From: Chloroflexota bacterium
Lineage (GTDB): Bacteria; Chloroflexota; Anaerolineae; Anaerolineales; DRMV01
NCBI GenBank assembly: GCA_013154225.1
Contig: JAADCW010000163.1
Coordinates: 1 to 8,302, forward strand
DNA length: 8,302 nucleotides
Direction of reading: 5' to 3'
Every line of letters begins with the position of its first letter. The stretch's first letter is position 1. The notes below the pieces were generated by a model. That model did no database searches. It saw only the letters and a program-made list of their open reading frames with translations, and had not been told where the DNA came from. Made by a program: the position numbers and the translations under genes. Of this stretch, positions 1 through 6,179 are shown piece after piece.

Positions 1-1
1 G

Positions 2-145
2 ATTGAGGAAAAGGCTACAGCCTGGGCCAAGGAAGCCGCGGAAGCCCTGGGCTTTGAAGAAGAGCCCCTGGTGGTGGATTTTGGGCCTGCGTTGGCCGTG
101 CACTTTGGCCCCGGCCTGCTTGGCCTGGCTGCCCAGTGGGAATAA
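2..145 (+). CDS. DegV-family protein, C-terminal fragment (5' end outside window)
   Basis: An open frame runs in from the left edge for 47 codons and stops at TAA 143-145; no start lies in the window. The visible peptide has an Ala/Glu-rich helix (about residues 1-22), then a hydrophobic strand (PLVVDFGPALAV), then HFGPGLLGLAAQW at the very end. A 'xxGPxxAVHxGPGxxG' ending of this type is typical of DegV/EDD-fold fatty-acid-binding proteins, which present a bound fatty acid to acyl kinases (FakA/FakB systems) or are fused to DAK2-type domains. What is seen is only the tail, so the family call rests on this motif and the short distance to the stop; the rest is inference. It is convergent with the methyltransferase operon, from which it is separated by a bidirectional terminator. 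Confidence 0.6.
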   Translation: MEEKATAWAKEAAEALGFEEEPLVVDFGPALAVHFGPGLLGLAAQWE

Positions 146-175
146 CGCCTGTTTGTACGCAAAAAACGCCAAAAA

Positions 176-205
176 CAACCGCCCTCGGTACGCCGAGGGC
201 GGTTG
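176..205. terminator. Bidirectional intrinsic terminator between convergent genes
   Basis: There is a perfect 13-bp GC-rich stem (arms 176-188 and 193-205) with a 4-base loop (189-192). Read on the minus strand the stem is followed by two T tracts (complement of A runs 171-175 and 161-166), a strong Rho-independent terminator for the aldo/keto reductase-exonuclease-methyltransferase operon that ends at 326. Read on the plus strand it is followed by a weaker, interrupted T-rich stretch (about 206-226), so it probably also stops the DegV-like gene that ends at 145. This is the only strong structure in the 180-bp gap 146-325. Confidence 0.85.
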
Positions 206-325
206 TGGGTTGTTTGGATGTTTTGCGAGGCTTCCTGACGCTGGCGCGCCTGCTTTGGGGGATGCCCCCCCGTCGTCAACGGCGCGGTTTGACGGCGGTT
301 GCCCGCTCCCTTGGCACCATGTGCC

Positions 326-1210
326 TCAGGTTTTGGTGGCAATGATGTGCGCCATGCCGCTTTGGGATGTGATTTCCACGTGGGCTTCAGGGGGAAGCAG
401 GGCCGCGATTTCTTCGGGTTTGAGAAAATGCGAGCGCATTAGCAGGATTTTCTCGCCCAGGGCCAGGGCTTTGATGATGGGCAAGTTGAAGTCGGGTTCT
501 TCGATGATCAGCCGTCCGCCCGGCGCGAGCACGCGCCAGAGTTCCTGCACAGATTTTTCCTGCTGGAAGACGTGATGAAGGGCGTCCACCATCACGATGC
601 GGTCAAACGTGGCCGGCGGAAAGGGCAGTTGCTCAGTAAGCGCGGCCACGGCCTGCACCCCGGGTTTTTCTTTGGCATAGCGCAACATGCCCACCGAAAG
701 GTCGGCCACCACCAGCTGTTGGGCGGGCTGGAGGAATTGAGCTACGCGGCCAGTGCCGCCGCCTGCATCCAGCACGCGGCTTTCCGGAGTGAGTTGGAGG
801 GCTTCCAGCAGGCGGGTGGGATCTTGGGGATGGATGAGGCGCTCATACCACGGTGCGATGAGGTCAAAGTGGAAATCCGCACCGTAGTGCTCTTCCCGCC
901 AGCGCCAGAGCAGCGCGCCGACGAACGCGGCGGCCAGGTCAATGCCCAGGGTAGCCCACCAGAATCCCCAATTGCCCAGCCACACCCTGCGGAGGGTCAG
1001 TTGCCCCAGCCCCAAAACCATGGTGCTGACCAGGGCTGTGCCGTACCCTAAGCTGCCGCTGCCTAAGTAGCCCACGCCCAAAAAGAGCACCACCTGAAGC
1101 AGAAAAGCAATGCCGCTCCAGCCAGGCGCACGCTGGTTGAGCAGGGCAGGCAGAGGAAGCAGGGTCAGCACAAACCAAAGGGCAACGAGAAAGCGCGATG
1201 GTCTTCGCAT
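326..1210 (-). CDS. Membrane-anchored class I SAM-dependent methyltransferase (four TM segments plus UbiE-like domain)
   Basis: The product has 294 residues from ATG at 1210. The first ~105 residues hold four hydrophobic segments (about 7-25, 34-51, 57-75, 84-103) with an Arg-rich start (MRRPSR). A cytosolic class I methyltransferase domain follows: motif I VLDAGGGTGR (146-155) binds SAM; VVADLS (167-172) is the acidic strand-2 position; LPFPPATFDRIVMVDALHHV (195-214) is the motif IV region of the Methyltransf_11/UbiE group; LAPGGRLIIEEPD (228-240) is the post-motif strand. The substrate cannot be deduced; a membrane lipid or quinone-like substrate would fit the anchor, but that is inference. 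ATG 1210 is preferred because it gives the same 2-nt gap after the upstream stop as the other junction in this operon and has a GGGG ribosome-binding-like run 6 nt upstream. A GTG at 1222 would add four residues and overlap the exonuclease gene. It is the last gene of the operon, with the terminator about 120 bp downstream. Confidence 0.85.
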   Translation of the reverse strand: MRRPSRFLVALWFVLTLLPLPALLNQRAPGWSGIAFLLQVVLFLGVGYLGSGSLGYGTALVSTMVLGLGQLTLRRVWLGNWGFWWATLGIDLAAAFVGALLWRWREEHYGADFHFDLIAPWYERLIHPQDPTRLLEALQLTPESRVLDAGGGTGRVAQFLQPAQQLVVADLSVGMLRYAKEKPGVQAVAALTEQLPFPPATFDRIVMVDALHHVFQQEKSVQELWRVLAPGGRLIIEEPDFNLPIIKALALGEKILLMRSHFLKPEEIAALLPPEAHVEITSQSGMAHIIATKT

Positions 1211-1212
1211 GG

Positions 1213-1782
1213 TTAGCCCCACGGCAGGGGTTCGTTGGCAATTTTGCGATGGACTTCCCGCGCCAGCAAGGTGTCGTCTAAGGCGCGGTGGCTGTTGGGA
1301 ATGGGAATTTGCAGTTCGCGGCCGGCTTGTTCCAGGCGCCAGCGGCGCAGGTCGCCTTCTTGACCGCGCACGCCTTTGTATTCGGAGTAGAGTTCCAGCA
1401 GGTCGCCAAATTCTGCGCCGGGGATGTCAAAGGTCATGCCATAGCGGGCCGCGGTTTGTTCCATGACGCGGAGGTCGTAGGAGGCGTTGTACATGAGCAC
1501 CAGCCGTCCAGCCAAGGCGGCTTGAATTTGCGGCCATACCTGGGGCCAAGTGGGTGCGCCTTGAAGCATTGCGGTGGTGAGGCCGTGCACCCGAGAGGCG
1601 TCTTCGGGCACTTCGCCCTGGGGACGGATCAAGGTGTCGAGCAGGGGGCGGCCATCGGCATCCACAATGGCGATTTCGATGACTTCAGCCTCAGGCCCCA
1701 GCCCGGTGGTTTCGGTATCCAGATAAACCGGCTGGCGATCAAGCCAGGCTTTGGCTTTGCGAATGGCGCTCCAACGGCTCAT
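1213..1782 (-). CDS. DnaQ-like 3'-5' exonuclease (DEDDh family)
   Basis: The product has 189 residues, essentially a stand-alone DEDDh exonuclease domain. Exo I is LDTETTGL with catalytic Asp22 and Glu24. The Exo I-II linker has the family signature VHGLT (65-69). Exo II is NASYDLRVM, with Asn99 and Asp103. Exo III is HRALDD, with His165 and Asp170 in the HxAxxD arrangement. All four metal-binding carboxylates and the general-base His are present, so it should be an active, two-metal-ion 3'-5' nuclease on DNA or RNA. It has no polymerase, helicase or BRCT domain, so it could be a proofreading-like subunit, an RNase T/oligoribonuclease-like enzyme or a repair nuclease; the sequence does not decide. 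Start ATG 1782 lies 2 nt after the reductase stop, with a consensus GGAGG inside the end of the reductase gene, so it is very probably co-transcribed and translationally coupled. Confidence 0.9.
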   Translation of the reverse strand: MSRWSAIRKAKAWLDRQPVYLDTETTGLGPEAEVIEIAIVDADGRPLLDTLIRPQGEVPEDASRVHGLTTAMLQGAPTWPQVWPQIQAALAGRLVLMYNASYDLRVMEQTAARYGMTFDIPGAEFGDLLELYSEYKGVRGQEGDLRRWRLEQAGRELQIPIPNSHRALDDTLLAREVHRKIANEPLPWG

Positions 1783-1784
1783 GG

Positions 1785-2747
1785 CTAATCCTCCGGCGCA
1801 TTGTCCAAAATGGTTTCAATGCGTTCCAAGATTTCGTCGTTCAGTTTTTCCACGGCTTCTGCCGCGCCCAGGTTTTCTTTCAATTGCTCCAGGCGGCTGG
1901 CGCCGGTGATAACGCTGGAAACATCTTTGCGGCGCAACAGCCAGGCAATGGCCAACTGAGCGGTGGTGATGCCCAGTTCGTTGGCGACGGTTTCCAGGGC
2001 TTTGACCTTGGCAATGACTTCGGGGGTGATGCGGTCGCGGATCCAGGCCATATTTTCCAGTGCGGCGCGACTGCCTTCGGGGATGCCGTTGTTGTATTTG
2101 CCCGTAAGAATGCCGGAATACAGCGGGCTCCACGTGGTCAGGCCAATGCCGAATTTCTGCGCCACGGGTGCGAGGTCAATTTCCACCTGGCGGCGATGGA
2201 ACATGTTGTATTGCGGTTGTTCCACCGTGGGCGGGATGAGATGGTGTTGGCGGGCAATGCCGATGGCTTCCACGATCTGCGCGCCTGTCCATTCCGACGT
2301 GCCCCAATACAGAATTTTGCCCTGTTGGATGAGGATGTTCATGGTGTAAACGACCTCTTCAACGGGGGTGTCGGGGTCGAAGCGGTGGCAGTAGTAGATG
2401 TCAAGATAGTCGGTGTTGAGGCGGCGCAGAGAAGCATGGATGGATTCCATGATGTGCTTGCGCGAAAGGCCACGGCCGTTGGGGCCGGGCATGGTGGGCC
2501 AGAAAACTTTGCTGGAAAGCACCAGGGCTTCGCGAGGGATGCCTTCGATGGCCTTGCCCATGATGATTTCGGCCTGGCCGCGGGCGTAGATGTCGGCGTT
2601 GTCAAAGAAATTGATGCCGTGGTCGTAGGCCATGTGGATGAGTTCTCGGGCCTCGGCCACGCTCAATTGGTTCCCGAAAGTTACCCAAGCGCCGTAGGAA
2701 ATTTCGCTGACTTTGATACCAGAACGGCCTAAGCGACGATAGTGCAT
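1785..2747 (-). CDS. Aldo/keto reductase, Kv-channel beta-subunit type (AKR6-like)
   Basis: The product has 320 residues, the normal full length of an NADPH-dependent aldo/keto reductase TIM barrel. The catalytic tetrad is visible: Asp49 and Tyr54 in FFDNADIY, Lys80 in LVLSSKVFW, and His121 in DIYYCHRFDPDTP. Cofactor-binding elements follow: WGTSEW (148-153), the Gln/Tyr pair EQPQYNMF (176-183), TWSPLYSGILTGKY (205-218), and the 2'-phosphate-binding-loop region near SSVITGASRLEQLKEN (277-292). The sequence GAWVTFGNQ near the start, GLSRKHI (93-99), and the YWGTSEW and TWSPL blocks are closest to eukaryotic Kv-beta subunits and their bacterial relatives. The substrate is unknown; carbonyl detoxification is the usual role. 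ATG 2747 has an AGGAG site 8 nt upstream. It is the first gene of a three-gene operon; no K+ channel gene is in the window. Confidence 0.93.
   Translation of the reverse strand: MHYRRLGRSGIKVSEISYGAWVTFGNQLSVAEARELIHMAYDHGINFFDNADIYARGQAEIIMGKAIEGIPREALVLSSKVFWPTMPGPNGRGLSRKHIMESIHASLRRLNTDYLDIYYCHRFDPDTPVEEVVYTMNILIQQGKILYWGTSEWTGAQIVEAIGIARQHHLIPPTVEQPQYNMFHRRQVEIDLAPVAQKFGIGLTTWSPLYSGILTGKYNNGIPEGSRAALENMAWIRDRITPEVIAKVKALETVANELGITTAQLAIAWLLRRKDVSSVITGASRLEQLKENLGAAEAVEKLNDEILERIETILDNAPED
1790..1794 (-). promoter_or_regulatory. Ribosome binding site of the exonuclease gene, inside the reductase gene
   Basis: On the minus strand this reads GGAGG, 7 nt before the ATG at 1782. It lies within the last codons of the aldo/keto reductase. 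The consensus match fixes the exonuclease start and supports coupled translation of the two genes. Confidence 0.8.
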
Positions 2748-2755
2748 AGAAATCT

Positions 2756-2760
2756 CTCCT
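2756..2760 (-). promoter_or_regulatory. Ribosome binding site of the aldo/keto reductase gene
   Basis: On the minus strand this is AGGAG, inside a purine-only GA-rich stretch, 8 nt before the ATG at 2747. It fixes the start of the first gene of the operon. Confidence 0.75.
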
Positions 2761-2772
2761 CTCTCTTAAAAT

Positions 2773-2804
2773 GCGTGGGGTGGGGGAACAATTATACCCC
2801 ACGC
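2773..2804. repeat. 8-bp inverted repeat around the reductase-operon promoter (operator or weak terminator)
   Basis: GCGTGGGG at 2773-2780 is the exact inverse complement of CCCCACGC at 2797-2804, separated by 16 bp. The spacer holds a perfect TATAAT on the minus strand (2796-2791), and the expected transcription start (about 2784) also lies in the spacer. A dimeric repressor binding both arms would block the promoter. The same sequence as RNA could form an 8-bp hairpin with a 16-nt loop that ends the upstream polysaccharide operon, but only a short ATTTTAAG follows, so termination would be weak. What is seen is the palindrome; the function is inference. Confidence 0.45.
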
Positions 2805-2822
2805 GCTCAAACGCTTTGACAA
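2791..2822 (-). promoter_or_regulatory. Candidate promoter of the reductase-exonuclease-methyltransferase operon
   Basis: On the minus strand a perfect -10 hexamer TATAAT lies at 2796-2791, about 44 bp upstream of the reductase ATG. The best -35-like hexamer is TTGTCA at 2822-2817, but the spacing is 20 bp, longer than the ideal 17, so the promoter would be weak or activator-dependent. It lies in the 105-bp gap between the two operons, which is where a promoter is expected. Confidence 0.4.
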
Positions 2823-2852
2823 TGCTTCATTCCGCAATTCTATTCCACTGCT

Positions 2853-4319
2853 TCAAGGCGCGGAAAGGCTGAGCAAAGGCGGCGCGTCTTTGCGGCGATA
2901 GAGCCGCCATCCGGGCCACGTGGCAGAGAGCACAAAGCCAGGCGGAGCTTGATAGGCGTAGCGGGTGCCCAAGGGTTCGCCCGGGGTCTGTTTTTCTGCT
3001 ACCAGCACATAGGAAACATATTCTTGAGGGTTGACCACTGCGGTGGTGTAAGTAGCATCCATGGGAAGCAAATAAGGTTCAGCTGTGTGGCCTCGCGCGA
3101 TGAAGCGGTAGGCATTACGGTCGTCGGCTAGAATGCTGTGACGGGGGGCTTTGGCCAGTTGTTGGGCAATGGCCTCTTCGAGTTGGTCTTGCACTGCAGG
3201 ATGATCGGCTGTGAGCGCGTTTTGCCACGCACGAACTTCGGGCGTGCGGGAGGGCATGAGCACCACCAGGATGGCTTGCAGCACCACGGCCAGGGCGAGG
3301 AGTATGCGCCTGGGACGGGTAAGGCGTGTGGGAAGGGCCATAAGCACCATGATCATGAACGTGCCTTGGGCCAGGGCTTCGGGATACACAAAGCCCCAAG
3401 AGCGCATCAGGGTGATGCCCACGATAATGAGCGCGTAAACCGCGCCCCAAATCCATGAATCCAAAGCGCAGAGGATGCCCGCCACCCACACCACAGGCAG
3501 GCGGAACAGGTCAACAGCGGTGAGTTTGGCGGCTTGCCAAAGGGTGTAGGTGCTCGCGGCGTTGGGGCGGAAAAAGGCATAAATCGGCCCGCTGGGGTCT
3601 TTGAGAAATTGCAGGGGCGAGCCCGTGAAAATCCAACTTAGATAACTCCAGGCGCTAAAGGTCAGCAGCGGGGGGAAGATGAGGATGAACCCCATAGCCC
3701 ACACGGTTTGCCGTTCTTCACGCTGTTTGGCCGTGTGGTAAAGGCGGTAGAGTAAAAACGTGCTCGCGGCGTACAAAATTCCCCAAAAGAGGGCATAGAC
3801 GTTGAAGAAAAAAGCAATGCCCAGCCATAAACCGCCGTTAAACCCAGCCCAGGTGAGGCGTTCCTTGATAAAACGCAGGAAAGAGCGCCACGCCAACGCG
3901 TAAAACATCAGGGAAAACGCGCCGTTGAGAGATTGCGTCAGTAGGAAGGCTGTGGGTGCAGGCGCAACGAATACCAGCACCAGAGCGGCCCGCAGGATGA
4001 CTGGGACTTCAATGTCGCTAAGTTGTTCCCAGAGTGTCCAGAGCAAGACGCCGCTGGCCAGCGCAGCCCAAAGGGAAGGGGTGAGCGTGGTGGGATGAAC
4101 CGCGGTGAGCAGAAAAGGAAACGGCGGGTAGGAAAAGCCAATGAATTCCAAATGGCCGCGGCTGATGGCGATAAGGGCTTTGGAAACCAGATGGGCGTGT
4201 AAATTGCTCAAAAACAAATTTCGCGAGGCAAGCCACGCCAGCCCCGCCATGGGCAGAGCAAGCAGAAGGGCAAAGACGACCTTAGGCCAGCGCTTAGGTG
4301 GAAGGTGGGGAGGATTCAT
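2853..4319 (-). CDS. Polytopic membrane protein, GT-C (family 39-like) glycosyltransferase candidate
   Basis: The product has 488 residues. About eleven or twelve hydrophobic segments can be seen (roughly 13-32, 62-75, 83-98, 107-128, 131-148, 160-177, 178-195, 207-230, 268-286, 288-304, 313-331, 338-356), followed by a soluble C-terminal domain (360-488). The layout resembles GT-C enzymes that use polyprenyl-phosphate sugars: a large first outer loop ending in GFSYPPFPFLLT, and a C-terminal tail with SILADDRNAYRF and NPQEYVSYVLV like the tails of many GT39-like proteins. The first loop does not show the acidic Asp/Asp-Glu usually needed for catalysis (the region reads FLSNLHAHLVSK); Glu58 is the only acidic residue there. 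It may therefore be a degenerate or divergent GT-C, or a non-catalytic assembly protein. Its ATG at 4319 lies inside the synthase gene (26-bp overlap), indicating coupled expression and a role in the same polysaccharide pathway. No strong ribosome binding site precedes the start. Confidence 0.6.
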   Translation of the reverse strand: MNPPHLPPKRWPKVVFALLLALPMAGLAWLASRNLFLSNLHAHLVSKALIAISRGHLEFIGFSYPPFPFLLTAVHPTTLTPSLWAALASGVLLWTLWEQLSDIEVPVILRAALVLVFVAPAPTAFLLTQSLNGAFSLMFYALAWRSFLRFIKERLTWAGFNGGLWLGIAFFFNVYALFWGILYAASTFLLYRLYHTAKQREERQTVWAMGFILIFPPLLTFSAWSYLSWIFTGSPLQFLKDPSGPIYAFFRPNAASTYTLWQAAKLTAVDLFRLPVVWVAGILCALDSWIWGAVYALIIVGITLMRSWGFVYPEALAQGTFMIMVLMALPTRLTRPRRILLALAVVLQAILVVLMPSRTPEVRAWQNALTADHPAVQDQLEEAIAQQLAKAPRHSILADDRNAYRFIARGHTAEPYLLPMDATYTTAVVNPQEYVSYVLVAEKQTPGEPLGTRYAYQAPPGFVLSATWPGWRLYRRKDAPPLLSLSAP

Positions 4320-6150
4320 CGGTTACTCGCGTGATACCGTGGATGGTTTTTTCCCAATAAAAGGGCTTGGTAAGGAGTTGCCATAAGGCTTTGTAGGCCG
4401 CGATGGAGTGGAAAATCCAGTAAACAGGGTTGAGCAAGGCAAAGGGCAGCAGGTGGTAATAGCGTCGTTTGAACACGGCCAACATGTTGAGGTACACCAT
4501 CAGGCCGTTGCCCAGCAGAAGGTTGAAAAGGCTGAGGTAAAGGATGCCTTGGGGAAAGAGGAAGTCAAAACCGTGGGAGCGGGTGACAAGCCAGCCCGCG
4601 TACATGAGCCAAAGGGGCGGCGCGGCCAGGAAAGTCATGGGCGTGCCGCCGATGAGCATGATGAAGCCAATCAGATTGCGGAGGCCCACGTTGCGGGCCA
4701 GTTCGATGGGGTGGCGGGTATGCACCAGCACGGTTTGCATGTAGCCTTTGATCCAGCGGGAGCGCTGGCGGATCCAGTTCCCCAGATGGTTGTTGGCTTC
4801 TTCATAGGTGGTTGAGTTGATCACGCCTACGGTATAACCTTGGGCCGCGGCCCGGATGCCCAAATCCGCATCTTCGGTCACGTTGAAGGGGTCCCAGCCG
4901 CCCAATTCGCGGAGCACGTCGGTGCGGAAGTGGTTGCTGGTGCCGCCCAGGGGGATGGGAAGGCGCAGTTTGTCCAGGCCGGGGAGCATGTAGTCGAACC
5001 AGTAGGAATATTCCAGCGTGAACATACGGGTGAGGAAGTTTTCTTCCGCGTTGAAATAGTTGAGCGCGGCTTGAACGCAGGCCAAATTCTCAGGGCCTTT
5101 GCGAAAGGCAACAACGGCTTTTTTCAATTGGTCAGGATCTGGGCGGTCTTCCGCGTCGTAGATCACCAAATATTCACCGCGGGCAAAAAACAGCCCCACA
5201 TTGCAGGCTTTGGGTTTGGTTTTGGGCTTGCCATCGGGCACGATGACGAAAGTCACGGTTTCGGGGGGGCGTGCTGCCCGCGCGGCTTCGATGGTTTCGG
5301 TGTCGTTTTCTTCCAGCAGAAGGAGAATTTCCAGTTTCTCGGGAGGGTAATCCAGCGCGCGGAGGTTGTTCATCAATTTAGCGATGATGTTGGCCTCTTT
5401 GTACACCGGCACCAGGATGGTGTAGTGGGGCAGTTCTTCATCTTTAAGCGCGTCAATTTCCTCTTGGGTGACAGGTTCCAGGCGCTCGGCAGACGCCCCG
5501 GCCAAGGCAATCACGAATTTGAAAACAATGCCGGCCAAAAAGGCAAAATTGATGAGCAAGTTGATGGCAATGGCCGTGGGGCGGGGGTAGAAATACAGCA
5601 GCGCGACCAGCGAAAGCGCGCCAATGACCAGCGCGATGAACTGCGAGCGCGTGAGCACGGTGTAGGCGCATTCCTCAGGGTGGCGGTAGTAGAGGCCATA
5701 GGTGGCCAAATCCAGCACCCACTCCCGCAAGGTGGCGCGAATGGCATAGTCAATATCCCATTCCGTGGTGGCCAGGAAACGGACCTCCACAGGGCCCAAG
5801 ACGGATTGGATGTATTCCACCACGCGGTCGCTGGGGGCCTCGGCTGTGGCTACTTCCACCACGTTGCCCTTTTGCTCAATGGGAATGAAACTATCGTGAA
5901 CAAAGCGCTCAGGGTCGAATTTTTGCACCAGTTCGGGATCGGGGAGGCGTTGGGTGAGATCCACAAAGGGAATACCCCATAAGGTCGCCAGCGCGTGGTA
6001 CATATCGCGGCGCCGCACCGCACCCAGCGCGATGAGAATACGCCCCAGCCGCTCGCCAGTGCGTTTTTGCCACGCGAGGGCTCGTTCCAGATCTTTTTCT
6101 GTGATAATTCCTAAGGCGAGCAGTTGCTCACCCAGGCGGCGCGTAGGCAT
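4294..6150 (-). CDS. c-di-GMP-receptor (MshEN/GspE_N) fused to membrane family 2 glycosyltransferase, exopolysaccharide synthase
   Basis: The product has 618 residues. An N-terminal MshEN domain (about 1-150) starts with R5-L6-G7xxL10..G14..L21..A24-L25..Q28, a 5-residue spacer, then R34-L35-G36xxL39..G43..A53-L54; it continues into WGIPFVDL and the GspE_N-type lobe. Two TM segments (about 170-188, 192-216) precede an inverting GT-A domain (240-480): PVYKE (248-252), EEND (280-283), the UDP-sugar/metal site YDAEDRPD (331-338), LGGTSNHF (401-408), the catalytic TEDADLG (425-431), and the acceptor/channel motif QRSRW (462-466). About four more TM segments (488-588) follow. The GT part is closest to the XagB/BcsA-like processive synthases that polymerise and translocate polysaccharide across the inner membrane. 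No PilZ domain is seen. Start ATG 6150 is chosen for its GGAG 6 nt upstream and because it begins exactly at the MshEN motif; an upstream in-frame extension would overlap the BcsB-like gene by over 120 bp. It lies 29 bp after that gene. Confidence 0.9.
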   Translation of the reverse strand: MPTRRLGEQLLALGIITEKDLERALAWQKRTGERLGRILIALGAVRRRDMYHALATLWGIPFVDLTQRLPDPELVQKFDPERFVHDSFIPIEQKGNVVEVATAEAPSDRVVEYIQSVLGPVEVRFLATTEWDIDYAIRATLREWVLDLATYGLYYRHPEECAYTVLTRSQFIALVIGALSLVALLYFYPRPTAIAINLLINFAFLAGIVFKFVIALAGASAERLEPVTQEEIDALKDEELPHYTILVPVYKEANIIAKLMNNLRALDYPPEKLEILLLLEENDTETIEAARAARPPETVTFVIVPDGKPKTKPKACNVGLFFARGEYLVIYDAEDRPDPDQLKKAVVAFRKGPENLACVQAALNYFNAEENFLTRMFTLEYSYWFDYMLPGLDKLRLPIPLGGTSNHFRTDVLRELGGWDPFNVTEDADLGIRAAAQGYTVGVINSTTYEEANNHLGNWIRQRSRWIKGYMQTVLVHTRHPIELARNVGLRNLIGFIMLIGGTPMTFLAAPPLWLMYAGWLVTRSHGFDFLFPQGILYLSLFNLLLGNGLMVYLNMLAVFKRRYYHLLPFALLNPVYWIFHSIAAYKALWQLLTKPFYWEKTIHGITRVTDESSPPST

Positions 6151-6156
6151 GGCGTA

Positions 6157-6160
6157 CTCC
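6157..6160 (-). promoter_or_regulatory. Ribosome binding site deciding the synthase start
   Basis: On the minus strand this is GGAG, 6 nt before ATG 6150, in the 29-bp gap after the BcsB-like stop codon. It supports a 618-residue synthase rather than a 669-residue form beginning at 6303 inside the upstream gene. Confidence 0.7.
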
Positions 6161-6179
6161 GACGGGAGGTGTAGGGCCT

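Noticed and set aside
3..575. Plus-strand open frame of 190 codons at the left edge
   Set aside because: It runs through the DegV-like tail in another frame, across the terminator hairpin and antisense into the methyltransferase. Its sequence is low complexity.
1884..2732. Long plus-strand open frame (282 codons) opposite the aldo/keto reductase
   Set aside because: It is the antisense shadow of a well-supported reductase; the composition is unnatural and there is no domain.
4840..5982. Long plus-strand open frame (380 codons) opposite the synthase
   Set aside because: It lies fully antisense to a gene with clear domain motifs. Its protein is rich in Gly, His, Gln and Val with no recognisable motif, as expected from the reverse of a GC-rich gene.
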